Below are positions 23,776 to 37,542 of a stretch of 64,000 nt of DNA, one piece after another. A program made the position numbers and the translations under genes. Below the pieces are notes generated by a model. It saw nothing but the letters and a program-made list of their open reading frames with translations. It searched no databases and had not been told where the DNA came from. The first letter of the stretch is position 1. Each line of letters begins with the position of its first letter. Origin of the DNA: Calonectria ilicicola (Eukaryota > Ascomycota > Sordariomycetes > Hypocreales > Nectriaceae); assembly GCA_020809705.1 (NCBI GenBank), contig CP085831.1:5022001-5086000 (forward strand). Direction: 5' to 3'.

Positions 23776-23915
23776 TATAAGGATTTATACTTTCTATTAT
23801 ATTAATTAACTTATTAGATTAAAAGATAAGTTAATAATTGTAATATTTATAATTATAAGTATAGATAATAGCTATTAAATAGGGTCTTGTGCGCCCAGTT
23901 GCACAGGTTGTAATA
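23776..23915 (+). repeat. TRIM-like element 3' LTR
   Basis: 140 bp. The inner two thirds are converted to A/T. The outer end (GGGTCTTGTGCGCCCAGTTG) retains normal composition. Confidence 0.82.
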
Positions 23916-26708
23916 GAATCTATTAATATAAAAAAAGTATAAGCCTTCTTTAGATTTACTAACTATTACTAAAGATTTATTAAGGGATTTAATAAAATTA
24001 TCTTAAGTATAATAAAACTAATTAAAAAAGGAATTACCTTTTAATAAGGAAATAAAACATAATAATTATTTAAAGTTATAAAAAATGCTATTTTAGAAGA
24101 ACCTATCCTTACAATATTCAACCTTAATAAACCTATAAAGCTAGAAACTAATATATTGGACTTTACTTTAAAGGCCTAGATCGGATAATAAGATAAATAA
24201 GAAAACCTATATCTTATAGTATTTTACTTATATAAATTATATAGCTTTAAATTAAATTACTTTATTTATAATAAAGAATTTTTTATTATTATTAATATTT
24301 TTAAAGAATTTTAATAATATCTTTTAAAAAATAATTATAAAATTATAATATATATTAATTATAAAAATATTATTTACTTTATAATTATTTAAAAACTTAA
24401 TAAAAGATAATTATAATATATAAAATATTTATCTAAATTTAATTATCAAATTATCTATATAAAAGAAATTAAGAATAACTATATTAATATAATCAGCTGC
24501 TAATCTAATTATAATATAAAAAAACCAAAAATATAGGAAAAACTATTAATCTATAATACTAATAAAGGCTTAAAATAAGCCCTAATTAGTAAAATAATAA
24601 TAAAAATAAAGAAAATAATTATTATTATAAAAATAAAAGGACTATTATATATAACTAAAACTACTATTATAAAAATACTAATATAATAAGTAGAACAAGA
24701 TAATCTACTACTAAAAAAATTAAAAAATATAATCTAATACTTTTAAAAGAAGAAAAATAGATTATTTATAAGTATTAGAAGAATACTAAATAAAGTTAAT
24801 AAAGGATATTTATAAATATCTCTTATATAATTATAAAGATATTAATAAAATTCTTAAATAAATCAAATAGATATTTTCCTTTATTAAGATGAAAAAGAAA
24901 GTTAAATAAGTATATAAGGAATGTAGCCTATACTAATACTCTAAAAAACCAAGATATAAACTATATAGATTATTGTAATTATCTTTTATTATATAATAAC
25001 TATAGGACTTAATTATAATAGACTTTATTATTAACCTTCCTTTATTAATAGACCTTATTATAAGAGTATATTATAATAATATTTTTATTATTATTAATTA
25101 TTTTATAAAAATAATATATTATCTTCTTTATAATAAAGTAATAAAGGAGAAATAATTTATTTACTTTTTCTTTTAATATATAATTATTATATATAGATTA
25201 CTAATTAAAATCATTTTAAATAAAGAATAATTATTTATATCTAAGTTTTAATAAAACCTAATATTTTTAATAAGATTAAATTATAAATTAAGTATAATAT
25301 TTTACCTTTAGATAGATAAATAAACTAAATACTAAAACTAGAAAATTAAGTAATATTTATAATACTATATTAATTATAAGTAAATTAATTAAATAAAAAA
25401 GCTATTTATTATATAATTAATATATAATATATCCTATAATTATAATATTAAGATAATACTAATAAAAACTAACTTTAGTTTTATATTAAACACTTACTAA
25501 GCCCTTTTAGAAGATATAATCCAAGTAAAAGTAATAATTAAGTTAAATAATCTAAAAAACTATATAAAGAAATAAAGATTGAATTTAAGTTTATTTATAA
25601 TATTATAAAAAGATACTATAATATAAAAAGGTTAAAAAAATTAATTTTTTTAAAAGAAGATATAATCTACTTAATAATAAAAAATCTTATAATAAAAAAA
25701 TAAAATAAAAAAATTAACTTTATATAAATTAAATTATACTTAATTAAAAGAAAAATATTAAAAAATAACTATAAGCTTAACCTCTTAAATAATATTAAAG
25801 TTTACCCTATCTTTTATATCTCACTATTAGAATCTAATAATAATATCTAGGTAAATATAAAATCTAAATATAAATTATAAATAAAAAATCTAAAAGATTA
25901 ATAGAAAATTAAAAAAATATTATAAAAAAAAAAAAAAATTTAAAATTAAATAAAAAGATTATAAAGAAATAACTTAAAAACTTACTAAATATCTTATATA
26001 TTATTTAAAAATATTAAAAGTATTCCTTTAATAAGTAAGAAAGAGAAATTAATATTAATAATATATAATATTAATATTATCTTTAAAGAAGGGTCTTTCT
26101 TTATTATAATCTTAGCCTTTACTATCTCTATTACTTTAATATCTTACTCTTTTAGATTATTTTTTAATTTTTTTAAATACTTTAATTTAGTAAATATTAT
26201 TATTATTTAAAATTAGATTTTTAAGATAATCTTTTAAAAATTTTTAAAAAAGTATATAATAAATTTAATTTACTTTATATTTTTAAATATTATTAATATA
26301 ATTTTTTTTTTAATAATATAAAGAATTATTATTATTAATATATTAAATTAGTAAAATAAGAAATAATAAAAATATATATAAGCTATACTCTCTATATTTA
26401 TATAATTATAATTTTTATAATTTTAAATATATTTAAAATAATAAATCAAACCTTTATCTATTATATAAAAAAGGCTAATATTTATATAATATATATAAGC
26501 TATAATAAATATCTTAAAAAGATTAATATAATTAATAAGATCTTTAATTTTATAATTTTTATAAATAAAAAATACTTTTATTACTTTATTTAATATAATA
26601 TTAATATAATAAAATAATTATAAATTTAAATTTAAATAATATATATAAAAAAATTATAATAATCTATTATACTAGCCTTAAGAATAAGACTAATAAAAAA
26701 AAATATTA

Positions 26709-27099
26709 TATTATAATCTATATTATACCTAAAGTAATTTAAAATAATAGAATATTATACTTTATAAAAACCTAATTACCTTATAATTATATATAACTAA
26801 TTAAATAAAAAATAATAAAAATAATTATTATAATAAATATAAAAAATATTATACCTAATATACTAAATATATTATATATATTAAAATAGGATAATAATAT
26901 ATAGATAGATTAGATCCTATTATAAAAAATAAAATTAATTAACTTTTAATATAATTTAATTACCTTAATTATAATTAACTATTACCTAACATAATACTTC
27001 TATTACTCTATTTTACTATAACACACCTAACCATCCTGCTAACAATAAACCCTTCATTCTGATTGGTTCATCAAGTTAGGAATTGACCAGACCGTTACA
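26709..27099 (+). repeat. Gypsy-1 3' LTR
   Basis: 391 bp. The start is heavily converted, and the last ~110 bp is normal (ACCATCCTGCTAACAATAAA ... GACCAGACCGTTACA). Followed by the GCAGC target duplication. Confidence 0.9.
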
Positions 27100-27104
27100 G
27101 CAGC

Positions 27105-27490
27105 TAACCAATTAAAGCCTTACAGAATACATAAACCTCCTCCACCTTTCTTACCAATTCTACTCCACATACACATAGTAAGTATCTCTCCTAACTATAT
27201 TAGAATCTATAGCTAATTAATAAAATAACTAAAAAAAAAGCCCTAACACCTCCACAAACATACTTAAGTAATTACTTAAGCAAGATATTATACTAACAAT
27301 ATATAAGCAGATCAATACCTTAGCCCTACTAGAGCTTCTCAAGAGCAAGAGCAAGAAAGGTAGAAATACTATCCAACTTTCAAGAGGAACAAAGGAGCTA
27401 GTAATAAAGGCTAGAGAAAGAAGATATAAGGAGAGGATGCAATAGGCTGTTTGTACAATAGCAAGCAGTTTAACCTCTTACCAAGGAGGG
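27105..27490. repeat. Right part of outermost degraded element
   Basis: Continuation of the sequence broken by Gypsy-1. The plus strand holds a partly open, charged segment (around 27315-27430: LALLELLKSKSKKGRN, ELVIKARERRYKERMQ) that resembles the basic C-terminal tail of a DDE transposase of the pogo/Fot1 kind, but this is a weak impression. It ends at the right copy of the 17-bp repeat. Confidence 0.4.
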
Positions 27491-27507
27491 GTGGGCTGGT
27501 CTTAATT
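27491..27507 (+). repeat. 17-bp direct repeat, right copy
   Basis: GTGGGCTGGTCTTAATT, identical to 13216-13232. Confidence 0.6.
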
Positions 27508-28753
27508 CGCCTCGTACTTCATTGATTAGCCGCTCATCAGTTTACCAAAATCTGGATTAAACTTGATATCTACGACAATGTGTTGGATCTCAATAGTTGG
27601 CGTGGTAGCTTTCCATTTACTCATTGCAGTGTTTTGCCTACCCTAGAGCTAAGGAACCGTTCATGTATAGTAAAACTATTGACAAGTCTTGTTTGATATA
27701 TAGGCTACGAATGTAGAATATTAGATCATTTTTCAGGTAACCTCATTCTGGATAATGATAAGTCTTGGCTAATTCCACAATAGGGAATTGGCGGGATATT
27801 CTGTTTATGACCATATGGCTCTATGCGTCCAGCGGTGTTCAAAAATGTACCGGAAGCTTCTGACCGCGCGGCGTTGGTCGGGGTTTTCAACACAACCCCG
27901 CATTCCGTGGCTGTGGCTATAGTAAACAAGGCAGGTTACATGTGGCACGATATGTGCCACACTGCTCAGCAACCGATTTAGCCTATGAGGCTTTGACTAT
28001 CGTAGAGGCCACCCGAGATACAGTGTCTCCATCACCTCGTCCAAGTGGCCTCGTTTATCCTCCAGAACCGGAATTCCCAATCAAGAACTTTACTAAAGAA
28101 ATCGGTTCGTATTCTCTTGAAATGCTATGAGGCTTTTATTAACTGGAATTTGAGGATTGCTGATGTATGGAAGCCCCATCTAGTCATGCTTGCTGGCACT
28201 AATGAAGTTTGAGGGATGCCCAACTCAATCAAAGGTAAGATTTTAGTTTTCATGGGTGGTAGCATGGGCAGACTTTTTGAAATGTATTAATGACGAATAT
28301 TTTCGCATCCGTATGGTAAGCTTACACAGCTCAAGAAAAAGACCGGAAATGGAGGCACATTGTATTTCCATATTCTGTAGATGGAGGGGCGCAGAGAAAA
28401 GAAATCTATCTAGAGATATACAAATCAGAAATGGCGATATCGAGGTCTTTTAGGTGGTGGGTTTTTGAAGACATCGGGAGCTTACTGAGCACCCTGTAAC
28501 CCGTTATTCGTCATATGTTTATCCGTTTACTCAGTTGTAAGGCGAACGCTTACTGTTGTGATCATCGACCATTATCACTGCCAATAAACAGATATGCCTG
28601 AGCTATGACGTCTAATTTAAAAAAAAAAACGCACAAATATACAGTGATGATCACGTTTTCGGTTACTTTAATTACTACTCCATTCTTGAAGGATCGACTA
28701 GCTTGCTAAATACAAATGTCCAAAACTTTGAATCTGCCCCGTCTCACCCGAAT
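27508..28753. other. Region without a resolvable gene between the transposon block and the P450
   Basis: GC content returns to normal. Short coding-like pieces exist on the plus strand (27942-28130; and about 28345-28500, reading KWRHIVFPYSVDGGAQRKE and SFRWWVFEDIGSLLSTL), but they cannot be joined and match no family I know. They may be the decayed remains of a gene at the edge of the repeat block. Confidence 0.35.
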
Positions 28754-30488
28754 TTAGTTCCACAATGGGTACTGGTCCCGAGGCATCAACTCGCAAAAGA
28801 ATTCATGTTGGTAGGCAAACCAATACGACGTAATGCGCCATGGTCGGCTAGGGTTGACAATCTTGACATCAAAATGATGGAACAGTTGCGCGACAAATTT
28901 GTGTACTTCAACCTGTAGCCGACGCGTCAGTTTAGATAAAATTTAGGAAATCTGATCTTCTCACCAAGGCAATATTTCTTCCAACGCACATGCGAGGTCC
29001 ATTTCCGCCGAAGGTCATGTTGTAGCTCTCAAGATATCGTGCCTTCTCCTCGCTCTCTAGCCATCGTTCAGGATTAAAGACTTCAGCGTCGGCGCCCCAT
29101 ATTTTGGGGTCTCGGTTCTGTGCTATGGGTGAAATTCCAACTTCAGAACCTGCAGGTATGAATTTACCGTCCACAGTCATGCCACCTTTTGGCACTTCAC
29201 GAAGTAGCTGAAAGACAATGGATGGCAGCAAGCGCATTGCTTCTTTGCAAACTGCAACAAGATATGGTAGTGATTGTGTCTGAAGATATGTAATGCCCGT
29301 TGTCAGGTTATTGGACGCGTAAAATTGATCAATCTCGGCTTACACCCTCTGATAAACATCAGGGTGTTGACATATGGCATGGACACATGCACGCATCGCG
29401 ATAGACGTTGTGTCTGCTCCAGCACCTCTGAAAGTTCCATATCAGTCCTGTTTGATTCAAGTGATCAGAGGTACTTACACGAGATTTGATCCTTCAGCGT
29501 GTATCTCATTGAAGGTAGCCGGAGAGCCATCTGGTCTTTTCATCTTCAGAAAATGTGCCAGCAGGTCGTGCCTTTCAGTTTTCCCTTCAGCGTCTTCCGC
29601 AATACGGCTGTTGAGTCTATCGACCGCCCACTTGTTGAAGTCACCAACATCATCTCTTTGACCAAGTATCTTCAGAAGCATCGTTGTCGTAGCGTTGGTG
29701 AGCATCTTCATCTGACCCCAATAATAGCCTTTAATTCCGAAGTAATAATGACCCAGGCCGGCGCTGAAGTAAAACACATTGAAGATGGTTTTGCGAAGGT
29801 TCATAACATCGGCCTCTTCTTTTACATGTCCCAGTGGTGCTCCATATCCTAATTGACCAACTACATCGAATGCAAATGCATTGGTCCATTGAGACATGTC
29901 GAGCTTACTTCCGGGGCCAGCATACTTTTTGAACTTTTGGAGGAGCTCGTCCAAAGATTCCTGGATAAGGACTTCATATCTGAGGATGGAAGACATGGCA
30001 AAAGCTCCAGAAACTCGCTTTCGGAGGAATGCGTGTCGATGTCGATCGCGAGTTGAGAAGAAAACATCCGTGTCGCGAAGCGGCGGGTCCCATGTGGCAT
30101 ACCATTGAGTCTTTACTGCTGAGGTTCCATGTCCGTAGAGTTGTTTCATTGCTTTGCCGTCAACAATAGAAAGCTCATTGGGTGCAACTCGAACCACAGG
30201 GCCGTACTTGTTGTGAACTGATACAATATCATCATGCCATGTTCCTCGCCAGTAACGCGTATTTCGCCACCATGGAAGATATCGCGCAGAAAGAGGGCCA
30301 GGAAACTTTGCCAATGGGTGGAGAAATGATTGATAGAATATGTATGAAATGATGCCGAATATTACAATGGAAAGCCCGTATGTCTCTTTCTGCTCAAGAA
30401 CGTTCTTTGACATCGCGTCAAGGCTTGTGTGATTGACAAGACCATGAGCAATGTCTGACACGTACGAAACGAAAAGAGTAGTTGACAT
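28754..30488 (-). CDS. Cytochrome P450 monooxygenase
   Basis: Three exons, 29479-30488, 28965-29427 and 28754-28912, give 543 aa, a normal length for a fungal microsomal P450. A membrane anchor lies at residues ~38-54 (YGLSIVIFGIISYIFYQSF), followed by the proline-rich hinge HPLAKFPGPLSARY. The I-helix motif AGADTTS is created across the first splice junction. Also seen are the ExxR motif in KEAMRL, the FNPERW motif and the heme loop FGGNGPRMCVGRNIAL with its Cys ligand. It uses O2 and NADPH via the ER reductase to hydroxylate or epoxidise a small molecule. It is divergently transcribed from the C2H2 regulator, and the shared 1.4-kb intergenic region has two copies of the cluster motif TGTGGGAT. 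Substrate unknown; an aromatic compound is suggested by the neighbours. Confidence 0.9.
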
Positions 30489-31009
30489 GACTTACTCAAG
30501 GCCCCCTTGCATAGGGGAGAATAAATAAAAGATGGCGAATCGTGCTCGGCAAGTTCTTGAGGGTTGATTACTTCCATGTGTATATATACATCCATAGAAA
30601 CAAGAATTTTAGGTCGAGATGTTTTAGAACCATCACAAATGAGCTCCAGGTTACCTCCCCCACATTGATCATCATGATGCAGCATTAAATGAAGAACGGA
30701 GTGTCGAAAAGTCCATTCCACGGAGTTGATGCATTTCCATGTGTCCAGCAAGCCACATGCAGGAGGAAAAGGCCTCCGTACAACCCGCCTTCTCTACAAT
30801 GGAGAACACGAAAAACCTTCCTTGGCAGGGGCCGATCCCGGCTCGGCACGATGATCAGTAACCCGTACCGTCCTTGTCCTATTTTCTGCATTCATTACCC
30901 CACACTTGACTCTTTCAAGACAGTGGGACCCCCCGCATTGTGAAGCACTTTTGTAGACTTCGTTTTTCTCACGGAGGGAACACGGACCATTTTTGACACA
31001 CCCCGCAAT

Positions 31010-31017
31010 ATCCCACA
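31010..31017 (-). promoter_or_regulatory. TGTGGGMT site
   Basis: TGTGGGAT on the minus strand, in the P450/regulator intergenic region. One of seven copies found in the four promoters of the 28.7-45 kb gene set. Confidence 0.45.
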
Positions 31018-31050
31018 TCGTTCGTCATTACTAGTGACTCACTTCGGTCA

Positions 31051-31058
31051 ATCCCACA
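31051..31058 (-). promoter_or_regulatory. TGTGGGMT site
   Basis: Second TGTGGGAT of the P450/regulator promoter, 41 bp from the first and in the same orientation. Confidence 0.45.
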
Positions 31059-31921
31059 CCGCCGTTACTAATTCCACCATATCGCCCCTGAATATTGACT
31101 ACAATAAGATTAAACTTAGTATCCCATTTTCCCTCGCCTTAAGCAACAGTTTCTTATTAAGCACTCATTGGCACCAGGTCAGTGTCTCCCAATTCTTGGT
31201 TCGTACAGAGCCAAACCAACACAACCGAAAATAACTATGAAATTAATTTTCGGTTGTAAATATGACGGCAGGCGTCAAGAAACACTTGCTTGACAACTAG
31301 AGACCGTAAATTGTAAGACTCTAAGTATTTGTGGTCGCTTACTACAAAGCGGTTTACACCTACAGGATTCATGGGAACATAGGATACATAGTCATTTAAA
31401 ATCTCATTAATCTTGGCTTTCATTCTTGTATTATGTGCGAAATTTCTATCATTCCTCCATAAGTCAAAAGTATTTCCCCTGTGTTGATCATGTATTACAC
31501 TTTGGCCTTGCGGTGCACCGGTGGTGATTGAGAGAAAGAAGTCCATCTTTCCCTTCGCATCAATTGAAATAGGCTACTTGGTATGGTGCTCTTTGTGCGA
31601 AAACTCGACTTATCCCATGTGTCGAATATAAATAACCAAGCTTGAGTAGAGGACTCGGGCTTCATTATATACAAAAGAGTCGTGTGGAGTAGAGCAGTCT
31701 GGTTCCGGCATTAATTAACGAATCTTCCCAAAGTCAGCTATCATCCCTGTCTTGATCGGGCTTACCCCACACCTAGCACTTTTCTTCCCGCCTCGGCTGC
31801 TTCGATTTCTAATTGCATCATCTTGTCAATTTCTTTCTGAGTATACACAATCCAGTCTTTGAAGATGAATATGAACAATCTCGGTCCAAGGATCGTGAAT
31901 TGGTCAATGCGGTCCTCGATG

Positions 31922-34737
31922 ATGGATCCTATTGCTAATCCCCAACGACCACGGTACCAGTGTAACACCTGTGGGAAGACCTTCAAGCGAAGTGAACATC
32001 GCGCTCGCCATCAACGAACCCGTAAGTGAAAGATATCCCCATCTACCATTAATCTTTGTCAGTCCGGTTTGCCTTTCTGGACATACTTACCCATCACCGG
32101 GTTGTAGATACCAAAGAGAGACCTTTTACATGCAGGTTTTGTGGACGGAGCTACGGCAGGCGGTAAGGACTCCTGACCGTCACACATAGCAAACCCTCAT
32201 GTCAGATTTTTAGAGACCTTGTAGTTCGACACGAAAGGACAATACACAGTGGACAAGTACCAATAGATGGCGCCGACAATTCCACTGCGAGTACCTCAAA
32301 TAGCCAAAACATCGTCCAATTCAGCAGCTCTTACGAAGGCCCAGAGCCTGTTACAATCAGCCGAGCTGAAGCCGAATGTAACGTCATCGGATCCGCAAAT
32401 GGGGACCCCTATGGAGTTTTTGCTGTTCCCGAATTGAGACTAGAAGAAGTTCAATTCCCATTCTCGTTCTCGACAGAATTTACTGGCCAACTAGGGGCCG
32501 GAGCTGCTGACCTATCAAACACGCTCCAGTACTCAGATTGGCAGAATGAATTATCGGGCCGAGAATCGATCAACGGCCTTTCCACAGCTGAGCTACTGAC
32601 TTCTTTAGATAGTAGCGGCTCATTCGGGTGCCCAAATTCGCGTCAGATCACACCGTTGATTCAATCACTTACATTTTCACTTGGCGAGAATGACCTTGAT
32701 GAAGACAGCCAATTCTTCATTGATAAGTTAGCAACGGAGAATTTCCCTATGTATTTTGAACCCTTGTCTGGAATGACTACTTCCTGCGCATCGCAGGCCA
32801 TCCCGGAGCAGCTATCATTGCAGCACAGCACCGAGTTATTCCCTCTTCGCAATCAAATCGTCCGCTCCACCTCACGCGTGGGCACAACCATAAATTCGCA
32901 ACAACCACCTCCAAATATCACAGAAAGTTATCGATCGCATCTTATCCAAAATATTTCTTTTAGACTTCGTTTGAAAGAAAATGAAACAATCTGGCTACCC
33001 GACTCCAGCAGTTTAAGAAAATACCTTGACTCGTTTTTCAAGTCGTATTTTATCCACATACCGTTCCTACACCAGCAATCCTTGACCCTTGAGAAAATAC
33101 CACCCCCAGTCATTATTTCCATGTGTGCAATTGGTGCCCTATTACGGTTTGAGAGAAAAGTGGCCACATATCTATACGAACAAGCGGATCGGGTTCTCCA
33201 ACGAGAGTCTTCTTACAAGGCACCGGAACATCCAACGATGCGGGATGGACCAGAACTGACAGAATGGAGTCGAATCTCATCTGAAGCCACTTTACGGCCC
33301 ATCTGGATACCTCAGGCCAGACTTCTGCTGGTGTATTTTGGGAGCTTCTCTGGTGACCCTGTTTTGGTCCAAAAGTCACTGGCAGGAATGGCGCTTCTGG
33401 CAAATGTAGGATCTTACCCAAGTTATTTGATCACATCTAATTTTTTATAGGACTATCGATTGAGATTCCACTCCTATAAAACTACTTCTCTCCAAACCAA
33501 TACCCCCCCGGACTGGGTTCAGTGGATTCAAAGAGAGACGACTAAAAGGTAAGGTAATCCAAGTTTTCTATATCGTGCTAACCATATGTAGATTACTCTA
33601 TGCCATAATGATAGTCAGCAATCTTGTCATGGCATTGTTTAATATCCCACCCGCTGTCTCGATAGCGCAAGATGCTGAAATTGAAATGCCGTGTGACGAA
33701 GACCTTTGGAATGCCACCACAGAGGAAGAATGGAAACAACTTCTTAGAACTAAGGACTTGAAGAAATCTATCACTTTAAAGGAAGCGTTATCTGGTCTCA
33801 TGTCTGGCAATGGATTTACAGTTGTCGAATGTGAGTCTTGGAAGTGGTCGCCATTCGCTGCAATTGTAGCCATGCATTGCGTTTCTATACAGCTGTGGCA
33901 CACCATCCAATGTGCCCAGATGTTTAGTTCCGCTCCCGTTGACACACCAATCAACAGTCTTGGCTCCATGGTAACCATTGAGTTCGAGTCGATTCTAACG
34001 AGATGCAATGGGTTGGTCAATGCTGCAAGAGGAGAGGTTGGAGAAACCTGGAGTGAATCCGATGGACCTCTTGCATTCAATTGCATAGCAATACTAAGAA
34101 TAGTATATGGAGCGTCATTTACGGCTATGGGCCCCATACAATCTGCAATGCTACTTGGGGAGCAGGGCGACCAGCTGTTGGCTAGCATCAAAGAATTTGT
34201 TCTCGGCACTCAGCCAAGAGGAGTACACATTTCTAGAGCCGTCTCTTGGGTCTTTGAAGAGTACCTATCACAAGAACGGTTGGGAATCTCATGGCTGCGG
34301 CGAACGGCTGCGTTGAACTGGAGTATGGAACACGCAGTCGGAGGTTGGACTTGTGGTATGCTACCCATTCCCAGTACCTTAGTGGGCAGAGCTTTGAACT
34401 GACTCAGTCAGCACTTTTCTTAACGAAATGGTTACACAGCGTGGGAAAATTGCAGCAACAAGGATTGCACGTTGATGATGCGGAAACTCAAAACCTCGAT
34501 AAAGTGCGCAAGCACTTGACCACAGTTGGCCAACGTCCTGGATCTCACACATCACTAGGAGCGGGACTGATCCGCAGGTGGGCAGAATTCTACGATGATG
34601 CTTGGGTATGGGGTGGTAAGTTAATGTTCGAGTATCTCTAATTTCTACGTCAACTAACTCCTCTTATTTGGCCAGTCACTTCTCAAATTGGATATGTATT
34701 TCACCGACTTGCAGCAGTGTACGAACAAGACTTGTAA
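31922..34737 (+). CDS. Two-finger C2H2 transcription factor with fungal-specific TF domain
   Basis: Seven exons (31922-32021, 32108-32162, 32214-33405, 33451-33548, 33592-34355, 34412-34615, 34676-34737) give 824 aa. The first three exons build two classical zinc fingers: YQCNTCGKTFKRSEHRARHQ (then RTH) and FTCRFCGRSYGRRDLVVRHE (then RTIH). The rest is a long fungal_trans region with its usual landmarks (IPFLHQQSLTLEKIPP, DYRLRFHSYKT, MIVSNLVMALFNIPP, NWSMEHAVGGWTCALFLTKW, TSQIGYVFHRLAAVYEQ). The recognition-helix residues of finger 1 (R, H, R) fit a GGG triplet, and those of finger 2 (R, L, R) fit a G-N-G triplet. A G-rich site such as GTGGGG is therefore expected. This agrees broadly with the TGTGGG motif found in all neighbouring promoters. 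Most likely the pathway-specific regulator of the surrounding genes. Confidence 0.9.
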
Positions 34738-34849
34738 TTCAGAGACCAAAGTAACGGAATTAAAAAGGCTTTCCGTAAATTATCAAGCGTTTGATTGATC
34801 AATATAGACACACGCAATCTTGACTGATCAATGCGGCGGAGACCTATTA

Positions 34850-36969
<2,120 letters not shown>

Positions 36970-37542
36970 GTTTCCGTTTATGTTGTTCTAGGATCTTTGA
37001 TGTTTCTCGTAATGCTTACTTGTGTCATCAATTGACTTGCATTCTAACACAGTTTGTTCTTTATAGAAGTATATCTACGTTCTACGACACAACGGCAATT
37101 GAGTGAGACAAGTGTACACGCAAGCACTTGCATTCCATAATCCCTGTTACACAGCCCACACGTCGTGAGCCATTGGTGTGGGGCGCGGGGGGCGGGGTTG
37201 ATCGACAGAGTGGGATGTGGTAGGCATAACATAGTTTCAAAAAGCAGCATTTGCCAAGATGACAAAAATTAATTGTTACATGAGACTGATAGAACTATGT
37301 CATTGCAATATTAGTATTTCTGGGTTCAGAAGTACGCGCAATGGAGCCCAGTCGGTATAGGGTATCAAACTACATACAATGGTGTATGGGAAAGATTGTA
37401 ATGTGACCAACCAGTGACAAAACTCAATTGATGAGAAATCGTCGTTTGCCCATTAAAAAGGGCCATCGCAACATTATACGAAATCTCTAGTGATTTAATA
37501 TACCACCAAAGTGGAACAACTATTGACTGTCAAATCAGGCCT
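36970..37542. promoter_or_regulatory. Promoter region of the VAO-like gene
   Basis: Between the start of the VAO-like gene and the stop of the zinc dehydrogenase. It contains ACAGCCCACA at 37151-37160 (TGTGGGCTGT on the minus strand), GTGGGG at 37178-37183 and a G-run cluster to 37197. No gene is seen. Confidence 0.5.
37153..37160 (-). promoter_or_regulatory. TGTGGGMT site
   Basis: Minus-strand TGTGGGCT, extended to TGTGGGCTGTGT, the same 12 bases as at 43629-43640. Confidence 0.5.

Larger units (their letters stand above)
23016..23915 (+). mobile_element. Small non-coding LTR element (TRIM-like) nested in Gypsy-1 RT
   Basis: Exactly 140-bp terminal direct repeats (23016-23155 and 23776-23915) start TGTAAAGATCC / TATAAGGATTT and end GGTTRTAATA. 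They are flanked by the 5-bp duplication GAATC (23011-23015, 23916-23920). Removing the element and one GAATC restores the Gypsy RT frame through DWKESINIKKV. The interior, once the solo LTR at 23330-23729 is subtracted, is only ~215 bp and non-coding, so the original element was ~0.5 kb. That is the size class of terminal-repeat retrotransposons in miniature, which need proteins from another element to move. Confidence 0.85.
22500..25700 (+). pseudogene. Gypsy-1 pol remnant (RT, RNase H, integrase), interrupted
   Basis: Plus-strand translation around 22570-22840 gives ILDFKGVYNLIYIKEGYK, a stop, KTAF and RLFEYLVIPF, the core of Gypsy RT. FLGYIISPNKIH lies at about 22940-22980. The frame is cut at 23015 by the small LTR element and resumes exactly after the second GAATC at 23920 (INIKKV-stop-AFFRFTNYY). 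An RNase H/connection segment (LNYFIYNKEFFIIINIFKEF) lies at about 24250-24320, and an integrase-like segment with the DFI catalytic block and YYNNIFIIINYFIK at about 25020-25110. Numerous in-frame TAA/TAG codons make it non-coding. Confidence 0.8.
13654..27099 (+). mobile_element. Gypsy-1: RIP-degraded Ty3/Gypsy LTR retrotransposon carrying nested insertions
   Basis: LTR retrotransposon with two 391-bp LTRs (13654-14044 and 26709-27099), starting TGTTACGACCC and ending GTTACA, flanked by the 5-bp target duplication GCAGC (13649-13653 and 27100-27104). Without the insertions it would be ~6.8 kb. Pol remnants on the plus strand run RT, RNase H, integrase, which is the Ty3/Gypsy order. Every frame is broken by TAG/TAA codons at positions where W or Q is expected, as RIP produces. 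It hosts Gypsy-2 near its 5' end and a small LTR element in its RT region. Not functional. Confidence 0.92.
30489..31921. promoter_or_regulatory. Divergent promoter region of P450 and C2H2 regulator
   Basis: A 1.4-kb non-coding region between head-to-head genes. It contains ATCCCACA at 31010-31017 and 31051-31058 (TGTGGGAT on the minus strand) and CCCCAC at 30898-30903. A minus-strand frame at 31235-31546 (103 codons, MDFFLSITTGAPQG ...) looks codon-like but matches no family I recognise, so it is not called as a gene. Confidence 0.5.

Noticed and set aside
31235..31546. 103-codon frame between P450 and regulator
   Set aside because: Codon-like but no recognisable family and it sits in the divergent promoter region; not called a gene without transcript evidence.
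34300..34420. Frameshift in the C2H2 regulator between two overlapping frames
   Set aside because: Explained by a 56-nt intron (34356-34411) that joins WTC to ALFLTKW, the expected family sequence.
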